A stretch of 64,000 nt of DNA from CAMDHY01 sp046156265 (GTDB lineage Bacteria; Pseudomonadota; Alphaproteobacteria; Rhizobiales; Segnochrobactraceae), in NCBI RefSeq assembly GCF_046156265.1, contig NZ_JAWDIR010000011.1:682001-746000 (forward strand), given 5' to 3'. Positions within the stretch are counted from its first letter, which is position 1. Every line of letters starts with the position of its first letter. The notes under the pieces are model-generated. The model made no database searches, had not been told where the DNA came from, and worked only from the letters and a program-made list of their open reading frames with translations. Of the stretch, positions 16,408 through 24,871 are shown piece by piece. The translations under genes were made by a program, and so were the position numbers.

Positions 16408-16701
16408 TCAGCCCTCGTATCCGCCGTTCAACAGCGCGCTGGCGCGGGCGATCGTCGTCGGGTCGAGGCGGTGCTCCTCGGCGAAGGCGACGAGCAGGCG
16501 CTCGTCGCTCATCAGGTGGTCGAGCACGCCGGCGAGGAAGCCGGGCGACGTCGACAGTCCGCGCAGGTCGCCCGGCGCGAGGCCGGTGAGGGCGAGGAAG
16601 CGGTCGAGCCGGTCCTCGTCGTCGGCCAGGAAGACGAGAGCGTCGACGCCGAGCGATTCGGCAGCCTCGCGGTTCATCGGCGGTGCCTTGCCCGGCCTCA
16701 T
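16408..16701 (-). CDS. DUF3572 family protein
   Basis: A small acidic protein of 97 residues with the DUF3572 core, from ESLGVDALVFLADDEDRLDR through LALTGLAPGDLR and FLAGVLDHLMSDERLL to ARASALLNGGY. Function is unknown. In many Hyphomicrobiales the gene lies divergent from divK, as here, which supports the call. The start at 16701 gives a family-typical length; a second in-frame ATG at 16677 would remove eight residues. The helix-rich composition suggests a small cytoplasmic adaptor-like fold, but nothing in the sequence shows partners. Confidence 0.8.
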   Translation of the reverse strand: MRPGKAPPMNREAAESLGVDALVFLADDEDRLDRFLALTGLAPGDLRGLSTSPGFLAGVLDHLMSDERLLVAFAEEHRLDPTTIARASALLNGGYEG

Positions 16702-16937
16702 CGCGGCCCGCCCTTCGTCACCCGGCCCGCACTCCCGATCCGAACGTGGCGTTCGTCCCGCCCGACTTGCATGGCCCCTCCGTTCGGACGACTGTGCCGA
16801 CGTGCCGGTGGCGGCCGCGTCTTCCTTCGACGCGGCCGGCGGTGCGCGTGGCGCGCGGCGACGTCGATCGTCGCGGCGCGAGTGTGGCCCGGTTCGCGCC
16901 GGGCGGGAAGTCCGCACGCGGACGAGCGGGACGAGCG

Positions 16938-17384
16938 ATGGCCGAGAGCGACGAGGCGGGCCGACGGGCCGAGAGCAGCAGTCCCGACGACGACGGACCG
17001 GCGACGGGAGGCAGCCGTCCCAAGACGGTGATGATCGTCGAGGACAACGAGCTCAACATGAAGCTCTTCCACGACCTCCTCGAGGCGCAGGGCTACCGCA
17101 CGCTGCAGTGCCGCCTCGGCCGCGAGGCGTACGATCTTGCACGCGCCGAGCGGCCGGACCTGATCGTCATGGACATCCAGCTGCCGGAGGTGTCCGGCCT
17201 CGAGGTGACGCAGCGTATCAAGCGCGATCCGGAGCTGCGCCACATCCCGGTGGTCGCCGTCACTGCCTTCGCCATGAAGGGCGACGAGGAGCGCATCCGC
17301 GCCGGCGGCTGCGAGGCCTACATGTCGAAACCGATCTCGGTGGCGAAGTTCCTCGAGACGATTCGCGGCTTCCTGGAGGGCTGA
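16938..17384 (+). CDS. divK: DivK single-domain response regulator
   Basis: A 148-residue receiver-only response regulator. The acidic pair is in VMIVEDNELN, the phosphorylated Asp in LIVMDIQLPEVSG, the Thr in VVAVTAFAMKGDEE and the Lys in EAYMSKPISVAKF; the sequence VEDNELNMKLFHDLLEAQGY is characteristic of DivK. DivK relays cell-pole kinase/phosphatase signals (DivJ/PleC) to DivL-CckA and so to CtrA. The start shown gives about 30 extra disordered residues (MAESDEAGRRAESSSPDDDG...) before the domain; an ATG at 17031 would remove them but lacks a well-spaced ribosome binding site. The usual downstream pleD gene is missing here, and rpmG follows on the other strand. Confidence 0.9.
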   Translation: MAESDEAGRRAESSSPDDDGPATGGSRPKTVMIVEDNELNMKLFHDLLEAQGYRTLQCRLGREAYDLARAERPDLIVMDIQLPEVSGLEVTQRIKRDPELRHIPVVAVTAFAMKGDEERIRAGGCEAYMSKPISVAKFLETIRGFLEG

Positions 17385-17475
17385 GCCACTCTGACGGCGC
17401 CGTCGCGGGTCCCGTATCCGGCGGGCGTCTGCCCCGGCAGGGCGCCTCGTATCGAGCCGGGGGCCTGGAATCAAA

Positions 17476-17497
17476 ACGCCCCGCCGAGGCGGGGCGT
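17476..17497 (-). terminator. rho-independent terminator of rpmG
   Basis: A perfect ten-base stem ACGCCCCGCC/GGCGGGGCGT with a very short loop lies 42 bases after the rpmG stop. On the minus strand it is followed by TTTTGA. The orientation of the T run assigns it to rpmG rather than to divK, although divK transcripts may also end here. Confidence 0.75.
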
Positions 17498-17538
17498 GAA
17501 GACCGTGGTGATGCCGGCGGCCGTGCGGCCGCCGCGGC

Positions 17539-17706
17539 TCACTTGATCTTGGATTCCTTGAACTCGACGTGCTTCTTGGCGACCGGGTCGTATTTCTTCT
17601 TGGTCATCTTGTCGGTCATCGTGCGCGAGTTCTTCTTCGTCACGTAGAAGTAACCGGTGTCGGCGGTCGACACGAGCTTGATCTTGATGGTGTTGGCCTT
17701 GGCCAT
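17539..17706 (-). CDS. rpmG: 50S ribosomal protein L33
   Basis: A 55-residue basic protein with the L33 pattern: MAKANTIKIKLVSTADTGYF, then YVTKKNSRTMTDKMTKKKYD and a C-terminal HVEFKESKIK. It lacks the zinc-binding Cys pairs, so this is the Cys-free form common in alphaproteobacteria. The start at 17706 matches the family length exactly; the frame is open further upstream but without similarity. It has its own terminator downstream. Confidence 0.97.
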   Translation of the reverse strand: MAKANTIKIKLVSTADTGYFYVTKKNSRTMTDKMTKKKYDPVAKKHVEFKESKIK

Positions 17707-17965
17707 GTCTCTGATCCCTGCGACAACAGCATCGCCCGCGACGTGCGAGGCGTCGTCGATGCCGATCCCTGAATTGCCGGCATCACTGGCCGAGCGGGGC
17801 TGGAAAGTCAAGCGCGGCGGGGCGCCGGGCCTGTCGAAACGCTGCCGCCCCTAGGCGCCTCCGGCGAGTTCGGCTATGTGACGCCGCGAGCCGGCCGGCC
17901 GGGGCCGGCGCCCCATTCCGTGGCGCACTTCGGCGCCCATCCTCGACGCTGACAGTGAGGCTGCC

Positions 17966-19249
17966 ATGACCGCCATCATCGACATCATCGGCCGCGAGAT
18001 CCTCGACAGCCGCGGCAACCCGACGGTGGAGGTCGACGTCGTGCTGGAGGACGGCTCGCGCGGCCGTGCCGCCGTGCCGTCGGGCGCCTCGACGGGTGCC
18101 CACGAGGCGGTGGAACTGCGCGACGGCGGCGAGCGCTACCTCGGCAAGGGCGTGCAGAAGGCAGTCGACGCCGTCAACGGCGAGATCTTCGACGCCATCG
18201 GCGGCCGCGACGCCGAGGAGCAGATCGCCATCGACCGCGCAATGATCGAGCTCGACGGCACGCCGAACAAGAGCCGGCTCGGCGCCAACGCCATCCTCGG
18301 CGTGTCGCTCGCCGTCGCCAAGGCGGCGGCCGATGCGGCCGGCCTGCCGCTCTACCGCTATGTCGGCGGCACGGCGGCGCGGACGCTGCCGGTGCCGATG
18401 ATGAACATCATCAACGGCGGCGTGCACGCCGACAACCCGATCGACTTCCAGGAATTCATGATCATGCCGGTCGGCGCGGAGAGCTTCTCCGAGGCGCTGC
18501 GCACCGGGGCGGAAATCTTCCACACCCTGAAGAAGGCGCTGAAGCAGGCCGGCCACAACACCAACGTCGGCGACGAGGGCGGCTTCGCCCCGAACCTGCC
18601 GTCGGCGAAGGCGGCGCTCGACTTCGTCATGACGGCGATCGAGACGGCCGGCTTCAAGCCGGGCGAGGACGTGATGCTGGCGCTCGACTGCGCCGCCACC
18701 GAGTTCTTCAAGGACGGCGCCTACGTCTATGGCGGCGAGCGCAAGACGCGGGAGATCAAGAAGCAGGTGCAGTACCTCGCTTCGCTCGCGGCCGACTACC
18801 CGATCGTCTCGATCGAGGACGGCATGTCCGAGGACGACTGGGACGGCTGGAAGCTGCTGACCGACAAGATCGGCGCGACCTGCCAGCTCGTCGGCGACGA
18901 CCTGTTCGTCACCAACACGGCGCGGCTGTCGGACGGCATCGCCAAGGGCGTCGGCAACGCCATCCTCGTCAAGGTCAACCAGATCGGCTCGCTCACCGAG
19001 ACGCTGGAAGCCGTCGAGATGGCCCACAAGGCCGGCTACCGGGCAGTGATGTCGCATCGCTCCGGCGAGACCGAGGACGCGACCATCGCCGACCTGGCGG
19101 TGGCCACCAACTGCGGGCAGATCAAGACCGGCTCGCTCGCCCGCTCCGACCGGCTCGCCAAGTACAACCAGCTCCTGCGCATCGAGCAGGAACTCGGCCC
19201 GTCGGGCCGCTATGCCGGCCGGGCGGCGCTGAAGGCGCTCGCGGGCTGA
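17966..19249 (+). CDS. eno: enolase
   Basis: A 427-residue enolase, the full family length. It converts 2-phosphoglycerate to phosphoenolpyruvate. Visible landmarks: EILDSRGNPTVEVDV at the N-terminus, the mobile loop PSGASTGAHEAVELRDG, the magnesium ligands in ALDCAATEFF, SIEDGMSEDDWDGW and LVGDDLFVTN, the catalytic Lys in ILVKVNQIGSLTET and the C-terminal SHRSGETEDATIADLAV signature. GTGAGG is placed seven bases upstream of the ATG. It opens the glycolysis-to-acetyl-CoA region that continues with the pyruvate dehydrogenase genes. Confidence 0.98.
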   Translation: MTAIIDIIGREILDSRGNPTVEVDVVLEDGSRGRAAVPSGASTGAHEAVELRDGGERYLGKGVQKAVDAVNGEIFDAIGGRDAEEQIAIDRAMIELDGTPNKSRLGANAILGVSLAVAKAAADAAGLPLYRYVGGTAARTLPVPMMNIINGGVHADNPIDFQEFMIMPVGAESFSEALRTGAEIFHTLKKALKQAGHNTNVGDEGGFAPNLPSAKAALDFVMTAIETAGFKPGEDVMLALDCAATEFFKDGAYVYGGERKTREIKKQVQYLASLAADYPIVSIEDGMSEDDWDGWKLLTDKIGATCQLVGDDLFVTNTARLSDGIAKGVGNAILVKVNQIGSLTETLEAVEMAHKAGYRAVMSHRSGETEDATIADLAVATNCGQIKTGSLARSDRLAKYNQLLRIEQELGPSGRYAGRAALKALAG

Positions 19250-19561
19250 TCGGCGGCTGCGGCGGGTCCAGTGTCGACGCTCACCGTCATCTTGCTGCTT
19301 CTGGAACTCGCGCTGACGACAGCGCTGGAGGCGCGGTCGCGGGTGCCGCCGCCGCCGCTTCCGCTCGGCGCTGACGTGAACGTCGAATGGCGGGGAAAGC
19401 CCGTCTTTCTTCCGCACGCGCTGAAGCCGCCTCAGTAGAGGCTGTCCGCGGCTCTTCACCACGTTCTCCCGCCGCCGGTTGGCTTCGCCCCGCCGGCGGC
19501 GCATTCTCATGGCAAATCCGGCACTTGTCCGGACCTCCTGCCATGAAAGGACGAGCCCGCC
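19250..19561. other. 312-base gap after eno
   Basis: Apart from the small possible frame at 19271-19438, the gap holds no feature I can name. The last 120 bases before the antiporter gene are GC-rich with no clear promoter; GAAAGGA lies about ten bases before the antiporter's GTG. Confidence 0.5.
19271..19438 (+). CDS. possible 55-residue membrane miniprotein
   Basis: A short open frame from GTG to TAG just after eno. It would encode a hydrophobic N-terminus (MSTLTVILLLLELALTTALE) that could span the membrane, a Pro-rich turn and NVEWRGKPVFLPH, ending KPPQ. The ribosome binding site is only a loose GGCGGG, and I recognise no family. The hydrophobic start and clean stop make it worth recording, but it could be chance. 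Confidence 0.25.
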   Translation: MSTLTVILLLLELALTTALEARSRVPPPPLPLGADVNVEWRGKPVFLPHALKPPQ

Positions 19562-21358
19562 GTGGAGCAGCTCGTCGCTCCGAACGCCTTCATCCTGTTC
19601 GTCGCCGGGCTGATGCTCGTCGGCGTGCTGTCGAGCCTCGTGGCGCAGCGCTTCGGGGCGCCGCTGCTGCTCGTCTTCCTGGTCGTCGGCATGCTGGTCG
19701 GCGAGGACGGCCCGGGCGGCGTGGCGTTCGCCGACTACCAGCTCACCTATGTCGTCGGCTCGATCTCGCTCGCCATCATCCTGTTCGACGGCGGGCTGCG
19801 CGCCCGCCACACCGGTGTGCGGCGGGCGCTGGCGCCGGCGATCCTGCTGGCGACGATCGGTGTCGTGGTGACGGGCGCCGTCGTCGGCGGGGCGGCCTGG
19901 CTGATGCTCGGCCTCGACCCGCTGACGGCGCTGCTGCTCGGCGCGGTGGTGTCGTCGACCGACGCGGCGGCGGTGTTCTTCCTGGTGCGAGCCGGCGGCC
20001 TCAAGCTGCGCGCCCGCGTCAACGCCATCCTCGAGGTCGAATCGGGCACAAACGACCCCGTCGCGGTGTTCCTGACGCTGCTCATCGTCGAGATCATCCT
20101 CGCGCACGGCCGGCCCGGCTTCGAGACGCTGTGGCTGCTGTTCAGCCAGGCGGTGCTCGGCACCGCCATCGGGCTCGTCGGCGGGGCAGCCATCCGCATG
20201 CTACTCAACCGGGTCGACCTGCCGGGCGGGCTGCACCCGATCTTCGTCATCGCTGCGGCGCTCGCCGTGTTTTCGCTCGCCGCCGTGCTCGAGGGGTCTG
20301 GCTTCCTCGCCGTCTATCTCGCCGGTCTCGCCGTCGGCAGCCGGCCGATGCGCGCCTCGGCGAGCGTGGCGAACTTCCACGACGCGGCGACGTGGCTCTG
20401 CCAGATCGCCATGTTCATGCTGCTCGGCCTGCTGGTGACGCCGTCGAAGCTGCTGCCGCTGCTCCTGCCCGCGCTTGCGGTGGCGGCGGTGCTGACGCTG
20501 ATCGCGCGGCCGCTCGCCGTCCTCCTCTGCCTGACGCCGTTCCGCATCCCGTGGCGCGAACAGGTGTTCGTCGGCTGGGTGGGGTTGCGCGGGGCGGTGT
20601 CGATCTTCCTCGCGACGATCCCGATGCTGGTCGGCATCCCCGGCGCGGAGCTCATCTTCAACACCACCTTCGTCGTCGTGCTCGCCTCGCTGATGGTGCA
20701 GGGGTGGACGCTGACGCCGCTCGCCCGCCGGCTCGGCCTCGCAATGCCCGGCGTGGCGCGGCCGGTTCACCGGGTCGAGATCGACCTGCCGGGCCAGTTC
20801 GCCCACGAGGTGATCGGCTACCCGGTGACGGCCGACAGCGCCGTCGTCGACCCGTCGATGGTGCCGCGGTGGGCTCGGCCGGTGTTCGTCATCCGCGCCG
20901 GCCAGGTGTTCGACCCGGCCGCCTCGGGCCCGCCGGTCGCCGGCGACTACGCCTACTTCCTGGCGCCGCCCGACCGTGCCGCCGACCTCGACCGGCTGTT
21001 CTCCGCCGATGAGAGCGGCCGGGCGGCGCGCGAGCTGCCGATCCTGCCGATCGACGCCGGGGCCAAGGTGGCGGTGGTGGCGGCGCTCTATGGCGGCGCC
21101 GTCCCCGAGGAGGAGGCGGACCTCACCGTCGCAGCGCTGTTCGACCGCCGCTTCGAGGGCGCCGTGGCGGAGGGCGACACCGTCGAGCTCGGCGGTGCGC
21201 GGCTGCTGGCGCGGACGCTGCGCGACGGGCAGGTCGCCGAGGTCGGCCTCGTTCTGGTCGATCCGGACGCCCCGCCGCCGGCGCCGCCACGGCCGAGCCG
21301 GCTGAGCCGCCTCGGACGGCTCGTCGGCGTGCACGCCGGCGGAAAAACGCTTCCTTAA
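19562..21358 (+). CDS. CPA1-type K+/Na+:H+ antiporter (NhaP2/CvrA-like)
   Basis: A 598-residue protein. About 390 N-terminal residues form some twelve membrane helices of a monovalent cation:proton antiporter, with the exchange-site motifs VVSSTDAAAVFFLV and EVESGTNDPVAVFL. The cytoplasmic tail (about 400-598) contains a TrkA-C-like segment (DLPGQFAHEVIGYPVTADSA) and a CorC/HlyC-type transporter-associated domain (from AKVAVVAALYGG). This two-domain tail is that of the NhaP2/CvrA group, which mainly exports K+ and helps with volume and pH control. The GTG at 19562 is preceded by GAAAGGA. The gene stands alone between eno and ftsB. Confidence 0.88.
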   Translation: MEQLVAPNAFILFVAGLMLVGVLSSLVAQRFGAPLLLVFLVVGMLVGEDGPGGVAFADYQLTYVVGSISLAIILFDGGLRARHTGVRRALAPAILLATIGVVVTGAVVGGAAWLMLGLDPLTALLLGAVVSSTDAAAVFFLVRAGGLKLRARVNAILEVESGTNDPVAVFLTLLIVEIILAHGRPGFETLWLLFSQAVLGTAIGLVGGAAIRMLLNRVDLPGGLHPIFVIAAALAVFSLAAVLEGSGFLAVYLAGLAVGSRPMRASASVANFHDAATWLCQIAMFMLLGLLVTPSKLLPLLLPALAVAAVLTLIARPLAVLLCLTPFRIPWREQVFVGWVGLRGAVSIFLATIPMLVGIPGAELIFNTTFVVVLASLMVQGWTLTPLARRLGLAMPGVARPVHRVEIDLPGQFAHEVIGYPVTADSAVVDPSMVPRWARPVFVIRAGQVFDPAASGPPVAGDYAYFLAPPDRAADLDRLFSADESGRAARELPILPIDAGAKVAVVAALYGGAVPEEEADLTVAALFDRRFEGAVAEGDTVELGGARLLARTLRDGQVAEVGLVLVDPDAPPPAPPRPSRLSRLGRLVGVHAGGKTLP

Positions 21359-21436
21359 GCATGGCTGCGCGAGAGTGCGGTACCGCTGCCGCTCGCCCGG
21401 CGGCGGCGTGCGCGATCCGAACGGAACCACCCAGCC

Positions 21437-21814
21437 ATGGCGACCCGCCAGCGCAGAAGCTCCTTCCTCGGCAAGCTCGTCCTGCCGGCCGTGCTCGTCG
21501 CGGTGCTGGCCTATTTCGCCTATCACCTCGTCAACGGCGACCTCGGCATGCGCGCCCGCGAGGTGATGGCAGCGGAGAAGAAGGCCCTGCAGGCGACCCA
21601 CGCCGCGCTCGTCGTGGAGCGCAAGCATCTCGAGGCGCGCGTGCAGCTGCTGCGCCCGGACAAGATCGACGCCGATCTCGCCGACGAGCGCGCCCGGATG
21701 CAGCTCGGCTACGCCCATCCCGACGAGATCGTGGTGTTCCGCGGGTCGGAGCGCGCGGCCCTGCCGGTCGCCTCCATCGGCAACAGTCAGGACCCATCCT
21801 TTCTCTCCCGTTGA
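21437..21814 (+). CDS. ftsB: FtsB/DivIC septum formation initiator family protein
   Basis: A 125-residue bitopic membrane protein. A basic N-terminus (MATRQRRSSFLG) and one membrane helix (about 12-31, LVLPAVLVAVLAYFAYHLV) lead into a coiled coil of about 45 residues (MAAEKKALQATHAALVVERK and on to LLRPDKIDADLADE). This matches the FtsB/DivIC family, which joins FtsL and FtsQ in the divisome. Its place directly upstream of pdhA is the standard alphaproteobacterial arrangement and supports the name despite the low sequence conservation of the family. Confidence 0.85.
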   Translation: MATRQRRSSFLGKLVLPAVLVAVLAYFAYHLVNGDLGMRAREVMAAEKKALQATHAALVVERKHLEARVQLLRPDKIDADLADERARMQLGYAHPDEIVVFRGSERAALPVASIGNSQDPSFLSR

Positions 21815-21925
21815 AAGTGAATTGCTCGTTGCGCGGGCCTGACGGCCGGCGTGCGCGCTTTCCATTGCCGCTCCCGGTCGGCTAAGGTTCCCGCGGCCCA
21901 GAAAAGTACGCTCGCGGGAGGACAC

Positions 21926-23068
21926 ATGGCCGCAGACGACAAAGCCGCGGCGCAAAAGCGCCAGACGGCAGCGAAATCGGGCGCCCGCGGCATGGCGGCG
22001 AAAGCCGCGACCGCCACCCGATCGGCGAAGTCCAGCGGCCGCGGCAAGGCCGCGGACGAGACCAAGGCGTCGAACGGATCGGCCACGCCCGCCGGCAACG
22101 GCCCGGCGCCGATGACGAAGGCGGAGGAACTCGCCGCCTATCGCGAGATGCTGCTCATCCGCCGCTTCGAGGAAAAGGCCGGCCAGCTCTACGGCATGGG
22201 CCTGATCGGCGGCTTCTGCCACCTCTACATCGGCCAGGAAGCCGTCGTCACCGGCGTGCAGATGGCGCTGAAGCCGGGCGACGAGGTGATCACCGGCTAC
22301 CGCGACCACGGCCACATGCTCGCCTGCGAGATGGACCCGAAGGGCGTCATGGCCGAACTGACCGGCCGGCGCGGCGGCTACTCGAAGGGCAAGGGCGGCT
22401 CGATGCACATGTTCAGCGTCGAGAAGGGCTTCTTCGGCGGCCACGGCATCGTCGGCGCGCAGGTGTCGCTCGGCACCGGCCTCGCCTTCGCCAACAAGTA
22501 CCGCGGCAACGACAACGTCTCCGTCACCTATTTCGGCGACGGCGCGGCCAACCAGGGCCAGGTCTACGAGAGCTTCAACATGGCGAAGCTCTGGCGCCTG
22601 CCGGTGGTCTACGTCATCGAGAACAACAAGTACGGCATGGGGACGAGCGTCAACCGCGCCTCCTCGACGACCGACCTCTGCCACCGCGGCCGGTCCTTCG
22701 ACATCCCCGGCGAGGCGGTCGACGGCATGGATGTGCGGGCCGTGCGCGAGGCTGCGATGCGTGCCGTCGCCCACGCCCGCTCCGGCGAAGGCCCCTACAT
22801 CTTGGAGATGCTGACCTACCGCTACCGCGGCCACTCGATGTCGGACCCGGCTAAGTACCGGACGCGCGAGGAAGTCGACAAGATGCGGGCCGAGCACGAC
22901 CCGATCGAGCAGGTCCGCCAGCGCATTCTGGCCAACTCTTGGGCCGACGAAGACGCGCTGAAGGCGATCGACAAGGAGGTCCGCGACATCGTCAACGAGG
23001 CGGCGGAATTCTCCCAGCACGATCCGGAGCCGGACCCGTCCGAGCTCTGGACCGACATCGTACGCTGA
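21926..23068 (+). CDS. pdhA: pyruvate dehydrogenase E1 component, alpha subunit
   Basis: A 380-residue E1 alpha. The thiamine diphosphate site runs from FGDGAANQGQVYESFNMAKL to VVYVIENNKYGMG, and the phosphorylation-loop counterpart is YRYRGHSMSDPAKYRTREEV. The first 60 residues are Lys/Ala-rich and unlike the conserved core, which begins at TKAEELAAYREMLLIRRFEE; such extensions occur in this group. The ATG at 21926 has GGGAGGA directly upstream. With PdhB it decarboxylates pyruvate and transfers the acetyl unit to lipoyl groups. It starts a tight operon: the pdhB ATG follows 15 bases after the stop. Confidence 0.97.
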   Translation: MAADDKAAAQKRQTAAKSGARGMAAKAATATRSAKSSGRGKAADETKASNGSATPAGNGPAPMTKAEELAAYREMLLIRRFEEKAGQLYGMGLIGGFCHLYIGQEAVVTGVQMALKPGDEVITGYRDHGHMLACEMDPKGVMAELTGRRGGYSKGKGGSMHMFSVEKGFFGGHGIVGAQVSLGTGLAFANKYRGNDNVSVTYFGDGAANQGQVYESFNMAKLWRLPVVYVIENNKYGMGTSVNRASSTTDLCHRGRSFDIPGEAVDGMDVRAVREAAMRAVAHARSGEGPYILEMLTYRYRGHSMSDPAKYRTREEVDKMRAEHDPIEQVRQRILANSWADEDALKAIDKEVRDIVNEAAEFSQHDPEPDPSELWTDIVR

Positions 23069-23083
23069 GCAAAGGGAACCGCG

Positions 23084-24520
23084 ATGCCGATCGAGATCCT
23101 GATGCCGGCGCTCTCTCCCACGATGGAAGAGGGCAAGCTCGCCAAGTGGATGAAGTCCGAGGGTGACATGGTCGCCCCCGGCGAGGTGATCGCCGAGATC
23201 GAGACCGACAAGGCGACGATGGAGGTCGAGGCGGTCGACGAGGGCCGGATGGGCAAGATCCTGGTTCCGGCCGGCACCGAGGGCGTGAAGGTCAACACGC
23301 CGATCGCCATGCTCATCGGCGAGGACGAGAAGCCCGGCGACGTGGCTGCAGCCAAGCCTGAGGCGAAGGCCGATGCGAAGCCCGCCGGCGACGCGGCCGT
23401 CGCGCCGCCGCCGAAGGAAGCCGCTGCGGACGCGGCCCCGGCCGCAAAGGACGTCGCGCCGGCCGCCGGCGGCACAGTGCCGGCCCAGCCGAAGTCGGCC
23501 GAGCCCGCCGCCGATCCCGACGTGCCCGAGGGCACCGAGATGGTGACGATGACGGTGCGCGAGGCGCTGCGCGACGCCATGGCCGAGGAGATGCGCCGCG
23601 ACGGCGACGTCTTCGTCATGGGTGAGGAGGTGGCCGAGTACCAGGGCGCCTACAAGATCACCCAGGGGCTGCTGCAGGAATTCGGCGAGCGTCGCGTCAT
23701 CGACACGCCGATCACCGAGCACGGCTTCGCCGGCCTCGCGGCCGGTGCGGCGATGGCGGGGCTGAAGCCGATCGTCGAGTTCATGACGTTCAACTTCGCC
23801 ATGCAGGCGATCGACCACATCATCAATTCGGCGGCGAAGACCCACTACATGTCGGGCGGGCAGATTACCTGTCCGATCGTCTTCCGCGGCCCGAACGGTG
23901 CCGCCGCCCGCGTCGCCGCCCAGCACAGCCAGGACTATGCCGCCTGGTATGCGGCGATCCCCGGCCTGACGGTGGTGCAGCCCTATTCGGCCGCCGACGC
24001 CAAGGGCCTCTTGAAGGCGTCGATCCGCAGCCCGAACCCCATCGTCTTCCTGGAGAACGAGATCCTCTACGGCCAGTCGTTCCAGGTGCCGAAGCTCGAC
24101 GACTTCGTGCTGCCGATCGGCAAGGCGCGCATCGCCCGGCCCGGCAAGGACGTGACGCTCGTCTCCTTCGGCATCGGCATGACCTACACGACGAAGGCCG
24201 CCGAGGCGCTGGCCGAGATGGGCATCGACTGCGAGGTGATCGACCTTCGCACCATCCGCCCGATGGACATCGAGACGGTGGTCGCCTCGGTGAAGAAGAC
24301 CGGTCGCTGCGTCACGGTGGAGGAGGGCTTCCCGGTCTGCTCGATCGGCTCGGAGATCGCCTCGAAGATGATGGAACTCGCCTTCGACTGGCTCGACGCG
24401 CCGGTGCTGAAGGTGACCGGCAAGGACGTGCCGATGCCCTACGCCGCCAACCTCGAGAAGCTCGCCTTGCCGAACGTCGGCGAGGTGATCGAGGCCGTGC
24501 GGGCGGTGACGTACCGGTAA
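23084..24520 (+). CDS. pdhB: pyruvate dehydrogenase E1 component, beta subunit with N-terminal lipoyl domain
   Basis: A 478-residue E1 beta with an added lipoyl domain, a known feature of alphaproteobacterial complexes. The lipoyl domain covers residues 1-80, with the modified Lys43 in IETDKATMEV. An Ala/Pro/Lys-rich linker runs to about 145. The transketolase-like domain starts at VTMTVREALRDAMAEEM and includes GEEVAEYQGAYKITQGL, FRGPNGAAARVAAQHSQDYA and the C-terminal half with VTVEEGFPVCSIGSEIA. It pairs with PdhA. The lipoyl group must be supplied by LipA, encoded 6 kb downstream. Confidence 0.97.
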   Translation: MPIEILMPALSPTMEEGKLAKWMKSEGDMVAPGEVIAEIETDKATMEVEAVDEGRMGKILVPAGTEGVKVNTPIAMLIGEDEKPGDVAAAKPEAKADAKPAGDAAVAPPPKEAAADAAPAAKDVAPAAGGTVPAQPKSAEPAADPDVPEGTEMVTMTVREALRDAMAEEMRRDGDVFVMGEEVAEYQGAYKITQGLLQEFGERRVIDTPITEHGFAGLAAGAAMAGLKPIVEFMTFNFAMQAIDHIINSAAKTHYMSGGQITCPIVFRGPNGAAARVAAQHSQDYAAWYAAIPGLTVVQPYSAADAKGLLKASIRSPNPIVFLENEILYGQSFQVPKLDDFVLPIGKARIARPGKDVTLVSFGIGMTYTTKAAEALAEMGIDCEVIDLRTIRPMDIETVVASVKKTGRCVTVEEGFPVCSIGSEIASKMMELAFDWLDAPVLKVTGKDVPMPYAANLEKLALPNVGEVIEAVRAVTYR

Positions 24521-24536
24521 GCGCGCGGAGGCCCCG

Positions 24537-24869
24537 ATGCCGGCTTGGGCGATCTTTTCGGTCGGGCCGGTGATGGGGATGATCTGTCTCGTCTGGGCGT
24601 CGGCGACGCTCAGGGCGCGGGTGAGGGCAGGGCGCATCGCCGAGGCGGACGTGCTCCTGGCCCGCCTCGACCTCGTCTCGTTTCTGCTGACGAGCCTCAG
24701 CATTTTGACCATCTACTTCGATATCGCCAGGGTGACGGAAAACGAAAGGGTCGAGCAGATCATCGAGGAGTGGGCGCGCTACCTGTTCTTCGTGTTCATA
24801 TCGACCGGACTCGGACTGGGGCTCGCCCGCCGCTGGTGGAGCCTGCAGATCAAGAAGGGGAGCGCCTGA
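24537..24869 (+). CDS. small three-helix membrane protein between pdhB and pdhC
   Basis: A 110-residue protein of unknown family. Three hydrophobic segments are visible, about residues 5-25 (IFSVGPVMGMICLVWASATL), 46-64 (LVSFLLTSLSILTIYFDIA) and 84-101 (YLFFVFISTGLGLGLA), with an acidic loop ENERVEQIIEEWAR between the last two. It starts 16 bases after pdhB and ends 2 bases before the pdhC GTG, so it is translated within the pyruvate dehydrogenase operon. The pdhC ribosome binding site (AAGGGGAG) lies inside its last codons. Most pdh operons lack such a gene; a role in membrane placement of the complex would be speculation. Confidence 0.7.
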   Translation: MPAWAIFSVGPVMGMICLVWASATLRARVRAGRIAEADVLLARLDLVSFLLTSLSILTIYFDIARVTENERVEQIIEEWARYLFFVFISTGLGLGLARRWWSLQIKKGSA

Positions 24870-24871
24870 CG

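Noticed and set aside
19271..19438. Rieske-protein fragment suggested by VEWRGKPVF
   Set aside because: Only a short C-terminal stretch resembles Rieske proteins; no iron-sulphur ligand motifs are present, so the likeness is probably chance.
20201..24712. Very long open frame on the minus strand antisense to the antiporter, ftsB and pdhAB genes
   Set aside because: Its translation is His/Arg/Asp/Val-rich filler typical of antisense frames in high-GC coding DNA, and the plus strand holds unmistakable genes.
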